Shown here: positions 1 to 8,696 of the stretch, piece after piece
How the letters are laid out: every line of letters begins with the position of its first letter
Numbering within the stretch: position 1 is the first letter of the stretch
Origin: Xenococcus sp. MO_188.B8
GTDB taxonomy: Bacteria; Cyanobacteriota; Cyanobacteriia; Cyanobacteriales; Xenococcaceae
Direction of reading: 5' to 3'
Assembly: GCA_030065615.1 (NCBI GenBank)
Contig: JASJDR010000011.1
Coordinates: 21,019 to 85,018 of the forward strand
DNA: 64,000 nucleotides
The notes under the pieces: generated by a model
The model's input: only the letters and a program-made list of their open reading frames with translations
What the model was told of the DNA's origin: nothing
Databases searched by the model: none
Program-made: the position numbers and the translations under genes

Positions 1-149
1 TACTTGGCTCTAAATTAGATTCTAAATGGTGATCACTTTCTAGGAAAGGTTTGACCCATTTAACGTTTGAGTATATTGCCCTCAGTAAGATTGAGATTTC
101 TTAGAAGATCTTTGATTATTGAAATTTATAAATTGCTAAAGGAAAAAAT

Positions 150-3100
150 ATGGCTGACTATCAAGGCATGACCCCCACCGTAGTAATTGGAATCGGTGGA
201 ACGGGAAAAGAAATTTTAATAAAAATTCGTCGAATGATAGTGGAAACCTATGGCTCCTTAGAAGCACTACCCATTCTATCCTTTATCCACATAGACACAG
301 AGCAGAACGCCAAGGTTTCTGAACCACAAGTTGTTCTTAAACAAGATATTTCCCTCAGTCCATCCGAGCAAATCTGGGCTAAGGTAGATAATGCCAAGGC
401 AATGCTCAATCATCTATCATCTTACGATTATCTAGCAGAGTGGTTCCCCTCTCAACTCAAAGGAACTGATTCAATCTTGGCAGGGGCAGGACAAATTCGA
501 GCTTTAGGAAAATTTGCCTTTTCCGTCAACTATCAAGCGATTAAAAGTAGCTTCAACAATGCCAAGGCGCGAATTACTGGACATGAGAAGTTTATGTTAG
601 ATCGCTGGGGAGTACAACTGGATCAAGGAACCAACATTTTTGTAGCCTGTTCTCTGTCTGGGGGAACGGGATCTGGGATGGTGCTCGATCTCGCTTACAA
701 TCTGCGGGATTGGGTTCCTCCTTCAGAACTACCTCAGTCATCAGCTTATCTGGTATTGCCTGGAGCTTTTTCTGGCTTGGGAGATCGCGTGATTGCTAAT
801 GCCTACTCTGCTTTAATGGAGCTCAATCATTATTCTCGCAAAGACACTCGCTTTGAGTATCAGTACAGTGGCAACTCATCTGATCGTATCACCCCCCAAA
901 GCAGCCGAGATACACCTTTCAGCTTCTGCTATCTCGTAGGGAACAGCAACGATAAAGTCACCCTCCCTAGATTGGAATTAGTGCTAGAAATGGTGGCGCA
1001 AAACATTTTTCTGGATTTCAGCTCAGGATTTAGTCAGTATAAAAAACTGGTGCGGGATAATATCTGTAAACATTGGTCAAGCCCCGACTCCCTAGGGTAT
1101 CCGCAAAACTTTATCACCTTTGGTTTAGCAAGTATTCAATTTCCGCTGCAACGAGTCCTGCAAGCTTGTGCCTCTCGCCTAGCCCATCGTGTTGTCAACT
1201 GGTGGACTAATCCCACTCCAGTCCCTACTGCGATTCGGGATTTAATTCAAACGGAAATTCTGCCCAGTCTACAGTTAGCCGAATCCGACAGTCAGCACCA
1301 GCTTCTCGATAGTATTAGCATGGGTAACAACATGAAGCCCTACACCAAAGAAGTGACTGACTGGGTGGCAAGTTTACGCAAGCGTCGCAACGACTTGAAT
1401 ATTCCCTTGGAAAATCTACAACGCTTTGTCTCAGTTTCCCAGGAGAAATATAGTCCCCACTTCCATGACAGTGATAGTAACCCTCGACGCTGGAGTGATT
1501 ACTTCCAAAAAATGTGGGACAACCTGAATTATCTAAAAACTCAAAAGCGCTCCGAACTTAGAGAAACCGTCTACAAAATGATGGAAGACCGCTTTCGAGG
1601 CTCCAAATTTGTCCGCCAATTTTTAGAAAACTTGTTGGAAGTCTTCAATGACTATCGGACTCAGTTTGACCAGAAGCGGCAGAAAACCTTGCTTCCTCAA
1701 GAGCAGTCTGCTCTCAATAACCTCCAAGTTCTACTTAAACAAATCGACCGGCATGCTAAACAGTTTAATCCGATCAATAAAAAAGCCCTGGTTGAGGATG
1801 ACTTCAACCAAATTATGCGATCGCTCGAATCAATCTACACGTCTAAGGTAGAGATTAAAGCGCGTTCCTTGGGAGTTCTTTTGTTGGATGCCCTTAAAGA
1901 AGAAATCAACCAACTTCTCATCGATTTGACGGCTTTTGAGCAGAATTTAGAAACCTTGAGGTTCCGACTGCAAGAGCGGGAACGTACCTATGTTCAGGAA
2001 ACAGAAACTTTGTCGGTCAATGGCATCTTGTTATATGACCCTAAGGATATCGACCAAGTATACGAGCAAAGCCTGGAGGAAAAAGAAGATATTATCTGTC
2101 AAAAAGTTTCTCTAGATCTATTAGAAAAGCTAGGAGTCCGTCTATTCGACTTGTATGACTTTGATACGTTGCGAATAAAAGACCTATTTGAGAGGATTTT
2201 GCATCGCTCAGCTGATGAATTTGTCGGCAAATCTCAATTGCAAATCTCGACAGCTCGGAAATTTCTGGAACAATATCCGACTCTAGAACAGCAAGAAGCT
2301 CAGATCAAAACCACCTTTGAAAAGAGCAAGCCTTTTTTACGCTTTAGTTTAGAGCAAGCCCAATTAGGATGGGAAAATAAAGCAGAGAAACGTCAAACCC
2401 TAATTGGGATTCAGGGCGGCAATAAGCCTGTGGATGCCGCCATCAAAGCTATCTTACCCATGATTCGCCGTTCTGGCACCATCACAGATAAAGATATCCG
2501 TCCCTTAAACGATCCTCACCATATTTACTTCGTTAGAGAAGTCGGTGCTTTCCCCCTGCGAGTCATAGAAGGCATGGCAAAAATGCGCAATGTCTACCGC
2601 AATGTTTCCCAAACTGACAAAAATCCCCTGCACACCCATCAAGATTGCCGGCAGTTTCAAGACTTCATGCCTTCAACCCATGAGGAGGTACAAGCCAAGC
2701 AAAATCTACTTTTAGCGAAAGCCTTTGGTTTAATTGCTCAGCAGGAAAACCGCGTTACCGGCTTTGAGGAAATTCGCTTTTACTACCGAGATCAACAGAC
2801 AGGAATCGACAAGATAGAAGCTCTGGGAGGCAATTGGGAGGAAGCCGAAGAAATGCTCTTGAGAGAACGAAATCGCAAGGTAAGAGACCTACTGGCGGAT
2901 GCTCTTAAAGCGATTGGCGAGCAAACGACAACCAAACCACAGAAACAGGAACTCTATCAAAAACTAATGGCTTGTTTGCAGGAACTGGAAAATACCATAC
3001 CAGGGGGCAAAGATCATTCAGATTATCAGAAGGCGGAATCAGCAATAGAAAACTACATCACGCAATATAGTCTGATGGTTGTCGAGTCACAATCTGCTAA

Positions 3101-3479
3101 TACCTCAGCAACTCAAACCAAACCTATGTCCGCGACTAACCATAGTAATGAAGAGCTCGAAAAATTCCAAAAGCTAGTGGGAACTTGCTACCGCAATGGC
3201 AATCTCACATCCAGGGAATTAGAACTTATAGAAAGATTCCGCCAGAAATACAACATTACACCAGAAATAGCCGAGCAGATTATTGCTGAATTTGCGCCTC
3301 AACCCAAATCACAAGAAGCGATTGAGGAATATTCCCTAATGTATCGCGTTTTTTGGGAAAATGATGGCGCAATCGACCCAGAAGAGCAAGCCCAGTTACT
3401 GGAACTTCAAGAGGAACTCGGATTGACCAATGAACAAGTTACCAGGGTAGAAGATAGCATCCAAGCCGGAGTTAACTAA
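150..3479 (+). CDS. Large tubulin/FtsZ-like GTPase (Tubulin_2-type) with TerB-like C-terminal helices
   Basis: Divergent member of the tubulin/FtsZ superfamily, 1109 aa, about three times the size of FtsZ. The N-terminus has a Rossmann-type glycine loop (GIGGTGKE, residues 14-21) and the tubulin signature loop SGGTGSG at about 170-176, the expected nucleotide-binding elements. The middle (about 380-900) is long, helical and unlike classical FtsZ. The last 100 residues hold two similar helical units, each with an acidic turn (YRNGNLTSRELELIERF and FWENDGAIDPEEQAQLLEL), which resemble TerB-type helices; this is inference. Start: ATG with AAAGGA about 8 bases upstream. The next gene, 33 bp downstream on the same strand, encodes an envelope-anchored OmpA-type protein, so the two are probably one operon linking a cytoplasmic polymer to the cell wall. 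GTP binding is likely from the motifs; polymerisation is not shown. Confidence 0.8.
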   Translation: MADYQGMTPTVVIGIGGTGKEILIKIRRMIVETYGSLEALPILSFIHIDTEQNAKVSEPQVVLKQDISLSPSEQIWAKVDNAKAMLNHLSSYDYLAEWFPSQLKGTDSILAGAGQIRALGKFAFSVNYQAIKSSFNNAKARITGHEKFMLDRWGVQLDQGTNIFVACSLSGGTGSGMVLDLAYNLRDWVPPSELPQSSAYLVLPGAFSGLGDRVIANAYSALMELNHYSRKDTRFEYQYSGNSSDRITPQSSRDTPFSFCYLVGNSNDKVTLPRLELVLEMVAQNIFLDFSSGFSQYKKLVRDNICKHWSSPDSLGYPQNFITFGLASIQFPLQRVLQACASRLAHRVVNWWTNPTPVPTAIRDLIQTEILPSLQLAESDSQHQLLDSISMGNNMKPYTKEVTDWVASLRKRRNDLNIPLENLQRFVSVSQEKYSPHFHDSDSNPRRWSDYFQKMWDNLNYLKTQKRSELRETVYKMMEDRFRGSKFVRQFLENLLEVFNDYRTQFDQKRQKTLLPQEQSALNNLQVLLKQIDRHAKQFNPINKKALVEDDFNQIMRSLESIYTSKVEIKARSLGVLLLDALKEEINQLLIDLTAFEQNLETLRFRLQERERTYVQETETLSVNGILLYDPKDIDQVYEQSLEEKEDIICQKVSLDLLEKLGVRLFDLYDFDTLRIKDLFERILHRSADEFVGKSQLQISTARKFLEQYPTLEQQEAQIKTTFEKSKPFLRFSLEQAQLGWENKAEKRQTLIGIQGGNKPVDAAIKAILPMIRRSGTITDKDIRPLNDPHHIYFVREVGAFPLRVIEGMAKMRNVYRNVSQTDKNPLHTHQDCRQFQDFMPSTHEEVQAKQNLLLAKAFGLIAQQENRVTGFEEIRFYYRDQQTGIDKIEALGGNWEEAEEMLLRERNRKVRDLLADALKAIGEQTTTKPQKQELYQKLMACLQELENTIPGGKDHSDYQKAESAIENYITQYSLMVVESQSANTSATQTKPMSATNHSNEELEKFQKLVGTCYRNGNLTSRELELIERFRQKYNITPEIAEQIIAEFAPQPKSQEAIEEYSLMYRVFWENDGAIDPEEQAQLLELQEELGLTNEQVTRVEDSIQAGVN

Positions 3480-3512
3480 CGGCGAATAAAAACCGCAATT
3501 TATGAGGTAATT

Positions 3513-5186
3513 ATGAGTGATAATTTTCATGACGAATACGTTGAGTGTCCAAAGTGCGAGCACCAAAATCCTTTAAATCTTAGTAAATGTGAAATTTGCG
3601 GATATAAACTGAAAAAAGACTCAGTCTCTACCATCGCTTTTTTGGGTGTTAGTTTGGCGCTAATAGGGATTTTAGGAGGCGGATATTTCTCTATTAAAGA
3701 TCAATTCTTTACGGATAAAACTGTGGCAGACTCTACTGTTACAGAAGATGTCAATCGCCGTGCCAGTGGCAAAATCAAAGTCTTAGGGGATACCTTCAGC
3801 GGATACTCAACCCTGCGCAGCACAGCATTACAAGAGGCTCTTAAGAAAAGCGGTATCACGCTACAATATGCTGATGAGTTTGACCAAGCGCAACGAGCTA
3901 AAGCTCTCAATCAAGGGCAAGCCGATTTGATGGTCACCACTCTCGATCAATTTCTCCAACATAAACCTCAAGGGAAAATTGTGGCGCTCATTGACCGGAC
4001 GGTGGGAGCTGATGCGATTGTCCTCAACACCAGCGAGTATCCCCAACTCAAGTCCTTGATCGACTTGGAGAAGCTAGTTAAGCAAAAACAATCTCAGGGA
4101 CAAAGACTCAAGATTGTCTTTGCCGGAGATACTCCCAGTGAGTTTCTGGCAACAGTACTCGATACCAAATTTGATAACTTTGACCTTGCTGATTTCGAGG
4201 TCGTACGAGTCAACGATGCTAGTGAAGCTTGGCAGCAGATGCAAGCTCCTCAGTCTAATATTGCTCTTGCTGTCCTTTGGGAACCTTTTGTAACAGCAGC
4301 GAGCAAACAAGGGAACACTATTTTATTGAGTAGTGCTGATGCTCCCAAAGTTATCGTTGACGTAGCTATTGCTTCTGAAAGTCTCTTGCAATCCAATCCT
4401 CAAATCGTACAAGAGTTCGTCGAAAACTACTATCGTCGGATTGATTCTTCAATCCAGAATCAAGCTATACTGACTCGTCAGATCGCCGAAGATGGCAATC
4501 TAAATGACTCAGAAGCCACCGCTGTGGTTGAGGGTATTCAGTTTTTTACCTCCGTTGAAGCGCAAGACTGGATGACTTCTACAAGCTTAGACAAAAGAAT
4601 TGGCGCGATCGCGGGAATTTTGGCATTATCGGGTCGTATTGACGAAATACCTCCAGATTTCCAAGCTCTCTACACTGCTGATTTCATCAAATCTGCTGCT
4701 ACCAAAACTAATAAGCTCATCGAAATGGTCAGTCTAGATAACCCAGAATTAGCAAAGCGATTAAAAGGAACTTCCGTTGCAGCTAGTAACTCCAACGCTA
4801 AAGTTTCTGAGGCTCAGGTTAAAAAAGGAGCTGATATTGGCAATGTTGCCGTCAGAGGTGAGGTAAAATTTGCCACGGGTTCTGCCCAATTAACCGAAGA
4901 AGGTAAACGAACATTGGACAAGTTAGCAGCAGATATTGGGGAATTTAACCCCACAACGATCGCGATCAAAGTTCAAGGTCATACTTCAAAAACTGGCGCA
5001 GCCAACTTTAACCAAAAGCTTTCACAGAATAGAGCTAGCGTAGTTGTGAGCTATCTCAAACAAAAACAGCTCTCCCATAAATTCCTAGCTGAAGGATTGG
5101 GTTTTTCTCAACCTTTGCCAGGAATAGACCCTAGTTCCACTCTTAACCAGCGGACTGTGATTCGCTTAGTTCGTCTTAGCTCTTGA
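3513..5186 (+). CDS. Zinc-ribbon / membrane-anchored solute-binding / OmpA fusion protein
   Basis: Modular 557-aa protein. Residues 11-32 form a zinc ribbon (CPKC...CEIC), followed by one membrane segment at about 40-60. Residues about 88-400 look like a periplasmic type-2 solute-binding domain of the phosphate/NMT1 kind. Residues about 445-557 are an OmpA C-terminal domain, with the pattern VKFATGSAQL, then VQGHTS, and an NQRTVIRLV end, which binds peptidoglycan in this family. Topology therefore predicts a cytoplasmic zinc ribbon and a periplasmic sensor plus wall anchor. It sits 33 bp after the tubulin-like gene with GAGG upstream of the ATG, so co-transcription is likely. Domain calls are by eye; the ligand is unknown. 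The zinc ribbon could dock onto the tubulin-like partner, which is inference. Confidence 0.78.
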   Translation: MSDNFHDEYVECPKCEHQNPLNLSKCEICGYKLKKDSVSTIAFLGVSLALIGILGGGYFSIKDQFFTDKTVADSTVTEDVNRRASGKIKVLGDTFSGYSTLRSTALQEALKKSGITLQYADEFDQAQRAKALNQGQADLMVTTLDQFLQHKPQGKIVALIDRTVGADAIVLNTSEYPQLKSLIDLEKLVKQKQSQGQRLKIVFAGDTPSEFLATVLDTKFDNFDLADFEVVRVNDASEAWQQMQAPQSNIALAVLWEPFVTAASKQGNTILLSSADAPKVIVDVAIASESLLQSNPQIVQEFVENYYRRIDSSIQNQAILTRQIAEDGNLNDSEATAVVEGIQFFTSVEAQDWMTSTSLDKRIGAIAGILALSGRIDEIPPDFQALYTADFIKSAATKTNKLIEMVSLDNPELAKRLKGTSVAASNSNAKVSEAQVKKGADIGNVAVRGEVKFATGSAQLTEEGKRTLDKLAADIGEFNPTTIAIKVQGHTSKTGAANFNQKLSQNRASVVVSYLKQKQLSHKFLAEGLGFSQPLPGIDPSSTLNQRTVIRLVRLSS

Positions 5187-5239
5187 TTGGACTTGGGACA
5201 AAAAAAGCCAGGATCTTTATCGGCAATATTTTGTATTCA

Positions 5240-5809
5240 TTACTTGACGTTTAAAAACTGGTCAGTGGTCAGACAGTCTACACCAATATTTGAGATGTCA
5301 TAAATGTTTGCCTTTGCCACCTCTTCAGTTTGAGCTGCTGCGGCATCTGTTACGAGAGTTACCTGATAACCAAGGGAGACTCCATCATATATGGTCGCTC
5401 GAATACAGTTAGGATACTGTACACCACACACCACAATATTGCTAATATTCAGTCTTCTTAAAATAAAATCCAATTCAGTATTCATAAATCCACTGAAGCG
5501 ATTTTTTACAATTCGATATTCTCCTTCAATTGGACTTAGTTCTTCGACAATATCACATCCTTTAGTTCCAGGCACACAGTAACTCTGAACATTTAAAAAA
5601 CTCTGCCGTCTGGTTATTTCAATATCACTGCCATCTGCTCTATATTCTCTGACAACATGAAAAATAGGCCAAGCAGCACTACGAAAAAAGTTGAGGATTT
5701 TTTGGATATTGGGAACAATTGCCATTGCTCCAGCAACACACATTGGCGCACCAGGCAACACAAAATCATTCTGCATATCAATAATTATTAAAGCTGTTTT
5801 CTGTTCCAT
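5240..5809 (-). CDS. Isochorismatase-family cysteine hydrolase
   Basis: Small cysteine hydrolase of the isochorismatase/nicotinamidase fold, about 189 aa. Visible motifs: IIDMQNDFVLPGAP near the N-terminus with the catalytic Asp, a Lys in the VKNRFSGF stretch, and the nucleophile region VVCGVQYPNCIRAT near the C-terminus. The cis-peptide/Cys layout fits the family; the substrate cannot be told from sequence. The ATG at 5809 is chosen because GAGGGG lies about 6 bases upstream; an in-frame TTG 15 bases earlier would include that ribosome site. The gene converges on the OmpA-fusion gene (53-bp gap). A second, longer member of the same superfamily is at 39656-40705. Confidence 0.82.
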   Translation of the reverse strand: MEQKTALIIIDMQNDFVLPGAPMCVAGAMAIVPNIQKILNFFRSAAWPIFHVVREYRADGSDIEITRRQSFLNVQSYCVPGTKGCDIVEELSPIEGEYRIVKNRFSGFMNTELDFILRRLNISNIVVCGVQYPNCIRATIYDGVSLGYQVTLVTDAAAAQTEEVAKANIYDISNIGVDCLTTDQFLNVK

Positions 5810-5884
5810 CTTTTTTCCCCTCAACCTTTTCTGCTTTCTCTACTATTCTCCAATTTAATCGAAAGCATTCAATCAGAATTGATA

Positions 5885-6552
5885 TTAGGTCTTCGCCATT
5901 AAAAAAATACCAGTACCAATCATGACACTACCAGCAGTCATGTTCATTGCTTGCTTGGCTTTAGAGCTTTGAAAAAGAAATCTAGCCCGATCTGCCATAT
6001 AGGCATAACCAAGCTTAACCCCACCTACGGCTAAAGCTGCGATCGCCATAATGATAGCTGTGTCAACAACAGACACACTAGATAAATCAAGAAAAGCCGG
6101 GAAAAAACTCAGATAAAAGATAATTGCTTTTTGATCGGCCAAAGTGATAGATAACCCAGTCAGCGGTACTCCGCCGTAAAACGACGGAGCCTGCGCTGAC
6201 CGCATTCCGCGGTCAAAAAATTGGACAACCAAGATGATTCTTTAATTCCTTCAACCTTTACAGTCTTTGATTGCGATCGCGCTAATTCTATTCCTAACCA
6301 TATCAGATAAGCACTACCAAAATATTTCACTAGGACAAACAGGCTATCCATCGTTTCAGCAAGAGCCGATAAACCGTAAATAGCTAATATTATGAATACA
6401 AAATCGCCAACTACTATCCCGATGACAGTCATCAGACCGTGAGAAAATCCAGAGGCAATTGATCTTGCTACCACTGCAAATACGCTAGGACTGGGGAGTA
6501 GAGCTAGAATAATCATCGCTCCCAACAATGCAGCAATACTGCTAAAGGTCAT
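5885..6552 (-). pseudogene. LysE/RhtB-family amino acid exporter, disrupted by a 53-bp repeat insertion
   Basis: Two reading frames together encode a typical LysE/RhtB exporter: the N-terminal part has PSPSVFAVVARS and several membrane helices, the C-terminal part has TGLSITLADQKAIIFYL and two more. They are separated by a GC-rich insert at 6163-6215 that shifts the frame. Removing exactly 53 bp restores one frame of 205 codons including stop from the ATG at 6552, the usual length for the family. GTCA flanks the insert on both sides. Upstream starts to 6624 are possible but add an atypical leader. The exporter is probably non-functional unless frameshifting occurs. It lies downstream of nothing obvious and 75 bp from the isochorismatase-like gene. 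Confidence 0.82.
6163..6215. repeat. 53-bp GC-rich repeat element inserted in the RhtB gene
   Basis: GC-rich block in an AT-rich gene. It contains a CGCCGTAAAA core and ends in a perfect hairpin arm pair (TGACCGC / GCGGTCA). GTCA occurs at 6159-6162 and 6212-6215, as expected for a duplicated 4-bp target. The same core and end are present in the copy at 10617-10721. Confidence 0.75.
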
Positions 6553-6652
6553 ACTAATTTTGATCGATAATTTTCTACTATCAACAGCGACACTAGTGGA
6601 CGTGGGCGTAAATAAGAATACCATTCAAAAAAGCTCAAAAGCTTGATAGTAA

Positions 6653-6780
6653 AAACTTTTGACTTTTGACGAGCGACCCTGCTGCTTCGTAAGCAGCTAA
6701 GGAACGCGCGAGTTTGACTTTTGACTTCCCCTCCTCGGAGGGGTTAGGGGTGGGTGACTTCCGCGTAGCGGCACTAGTTT
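6653..6780. repeat. Intergenic repeat patch (TTTGACTTTTGAC units and GC-rich repeat)
   Basis: Contains two TTTTGACTTTTGAC-type direct repeats around a GC-rich segment with GAACGCGCGAG, then the common cyanobacterial GGGGTTAGGGGTGGGTGACT string. No coding content seen. It fills most of the gap between the broken RhtB gene and the LOG gene. Confidence 0.6.
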
Positions 6781-6828
6781 TGCCCATCCTTTACTATACT
6801 ATTGTCTACCTACTGATTTCTGAAACCA

Positions 6829-7380
6829 ATGAAATATATTTGTGTATTTTGCGGTTCTAAAATGGGCAACCGCGATGTCTATAAGCTAGCTGCTCAAGCT
6901 ATGGGAAAAGCGATCGCGTCACGAGGGTTAAACTTAGTCTATGGTGGATCAGATGTCGGATTAATGGGAGTCATCGCTGACACAGTTTTAGAAAATGGTG
7001 GTGAAGTAATTGGGGTAATTCCAGAGTTTTTTATTAGTCAAGAAGTAGCCCATGAAAATTTGACCAAACTCCATATTGTTAAGTCGATGCACGAACGTAA
7101 GGCTTTAATGGCAAACTCAGCCGATGCTTTTATTGCCATGCCTGGTGGTTATGGAACTTTAGAAGAATTAGCTGAAATTATTACTTGGGCGCAGTTAAAT
7201 TTACATAATAAACCTATCGGAATTCTTAATATTGATAATTATTATAAATCTCTCTTAGAATTTTTTAATAAGTCAGTAAATGAAGGGTTTTTAAGCACAA
7301 AACTTCGTTCACTAATTTTAGAAGCTAGCGATCCTAATAGTCTTCTGGATTTAATACAAAACCACTCTTCAATGTTTTGA
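6829..7380 (+). CDS. LOG-family protein (cytokinin-type nucleoside 5'-monophosphate phosphoribohydrolase)
   Basis: 183-aa Rossmann-fold protein of the LOG/TIGR00730 family, which releases a free base from a nucleoside 5'-monophosphate. Diagnostic features: N-terminal VFCGSKMGNRD, a GGSDVGLMGVIAD glycine motif, and the family hallmark PGGYGTLEEL at about residue 105, which carries the catalytic Glu. Length is normal for the family. It appears monocistronic, preceded by a repeat-rich gap. Physiological substrate in cyanobacteria is not settled; some relatives are annotated only as lysine-decarboxylase-like, a historical misname. Confidence 0.9.
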   Translation: MKYICVFCGSKMGNRDVYKLAAQAMGKAIASRGLNLVYGGSDVGLMGVIADTVLENGGEVIGVIPEFFISQEVAHENLTKLHIVKSMHERKALMANSADAFIAMPGGYGTLEELAEIITWAQLNLHNKPIGILNIDNYYKSLLEFFNKSVNEGFLSTKLRSLILEASDPNSLLDLIQNHSSMF

Positions 7381-7885
7381 AACTAATAATTATGATTGAT
7401 AAACTCGAAAACTTTCCAAAAGGCCTAATTGATATCGCTATTGAAGATAAGAGTAAAAGTTGTTCTAAACAAGCTTTAACAGTAAAAAAGATAAACAATA
7501 AGCAAGATATCTAAGGAAATATAGCACAAGTAAAAAATTATAATTAAAAAGCTCCAGAATGGATACTAGAGAATATTATCCAGAAAATAATCGAATAAAA
7601 GTTTTAAATAGTTTAGTAGAATTTCTAGAACCTCTAGATTTACTTTCAGATAAATTAAAGAAACTATCTTGGGACTATAGTTTTCGTAATCTTTCCAAGT
7701 CATTCCAGAAAAACTTAAGGTTCGATCTTGTTTTAAAAGATGATTGATATCTATTGGTAATTTGTCATCTATTAACATAACTACATAAACTTTGTTTTAA
7801 TTCCTATTTTAGAATAAAGCTAATAATGTACGGCTACCCTAGAAAAGCTAGCTTAGAGCTCATCGCGAAGCGATTTTAATCCTAA
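7381..7885. other. Gap with decayed coding remnants
   Basis: 505-bp AT-rich gap. A 40-codon frame at 7392-7514 (plus) matches nothing I recognise. The minus strand 7566-7778 carries a possible Uma2 relic (separate entry). A short GC-rich palindrome (CGCGAAGCG) lies just before the next gene. No RNA gene or clear terminator seen. Confidence 0.4.
7566..7778 (-). pseudogene. Possible Uma2-family endonuclease N-terminal relic
   Basis: Open frame with the segment LSFSGMTWKDYENY, which resembles the N-terminal signature of Uma2 (DUF820) proteins, followed by a VNLEVLEIL stretch that could correspond to the usual NGVLEIM region. The rest of the domain, including its catalytic core, is missing. Treat as a weak remnant call; it could be a chance frame. 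Confidence 0.3.
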
Positions 7886-8659
7886 ATGAATGAAATCCGA
7901 ATTATTTTAGTTGAACCCGCAGGAGCATTAAATGTAGGATCGATCGCGCGGGTAATGAAGAATATGGGATTATCCAATCTGATCTTAGTCAATCCCAAAT
8001 GCGATCGCTTGTCAGAATCAGCTCGGCAAATGGCAGTTCATGCAATTGATATCCTAGAACAGGCCCAGATTGTCCCTGATTTACCCCAAGCCTTACAAGG
8101 ATGCCAAAGAGCTATGGCGACAACTGCTCGTTCTCGCGCCCTCGCTACTAAGCTAGAATCGCCGAAATCAGCTCTTGCTTGGCTCATAGCGGACAATATC
8201 ACTTCTGCTCTAATTTTTGGGCCTGAAGATCGAGGATTAAGTAATCAAGAACTCAATTATGCCCAGAGATTCGTGGGTATTCCTGCTAATCCGGTTTATC
8301 CCTCCCTGAATTTAGCTCAGGCCGTAGCCGTCTGTGCCTACGAACTTTATCAACTTTCCTTGTCCAAGGATATTGACAATCCCTCAGGCTGTGTTACCTT
8401 ACAGGCAAGAGAATCAGATAATCTGAACTCTGTTTTGGGGAATGATGCAACCATAGAAACCTTGGAAGGCTATTATGCTGACCTAGAATCTTTACTATTA
8501 GATGTTGGTTATCTATATCCCCATACCGCAACAGCTCGAATGGCAAAATTTAGACGTTTATATAATCGTGCTAATTTGACCAAAGAAGAAGTCGCCATGC
8601 TTCGCGGAATTATACGACAAATTAAATGGGCAATAAATAATGCCAATGGTGGAGAGTGA
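7886..8659 (+). CDS. trmJ: tRNA (cytidine/uridine-2'-O-)-methyltransferase TrmJ-like (SPOUT family)
   Basis: 257-aa SPOUT-class RNA 2'-O-methyltransferase; TrmJ methylates position 32 in the tRNA anticodon loop. Seen: motif 1 LVEPAGALNVGSIARVMKN with the catalytic Arg/Asn, motif 2 IFGPEDRGLS, motif 3 VYPSLNLAQAVAVCAYEL forming the S-adenosylmethionine knot, and a C-terminal helical extension as in TrmJ rather than the shorter TrmL. The start ATG has no strong ribosome site. The beta-lactamase-fold gene follows after 37 bp and may be co-transcribed. Confidence in SPOUT family is very high; exact tRNA target is by homology. Confidence 0.9.
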   Translation: MNEIRIILVEPAGALNVGSIARVMKNMGLSNLILVNPKCDRLSESARQMAVHAIDILEQAQIVPDLPQALQGCQRAMATTARSRALATKLESPKSALAWLIADNITSALIFGPEDRGLSNQELNYAQRFVGIPANPVYPSLNLAQAVAVCAYELYQLSLSKDIDNPSGCVTLQARESDNLNSVLGNDATIETLEGYYADLESLLLDVGYLYPHTATARMAKFRRLYNRANLTKEEVAMLRGIIRQIKWAINNANGGE

Positions 8660-8696
8660 GTAAATAAAATAAATCAATTAAGAGGAGAAGCCAGCC

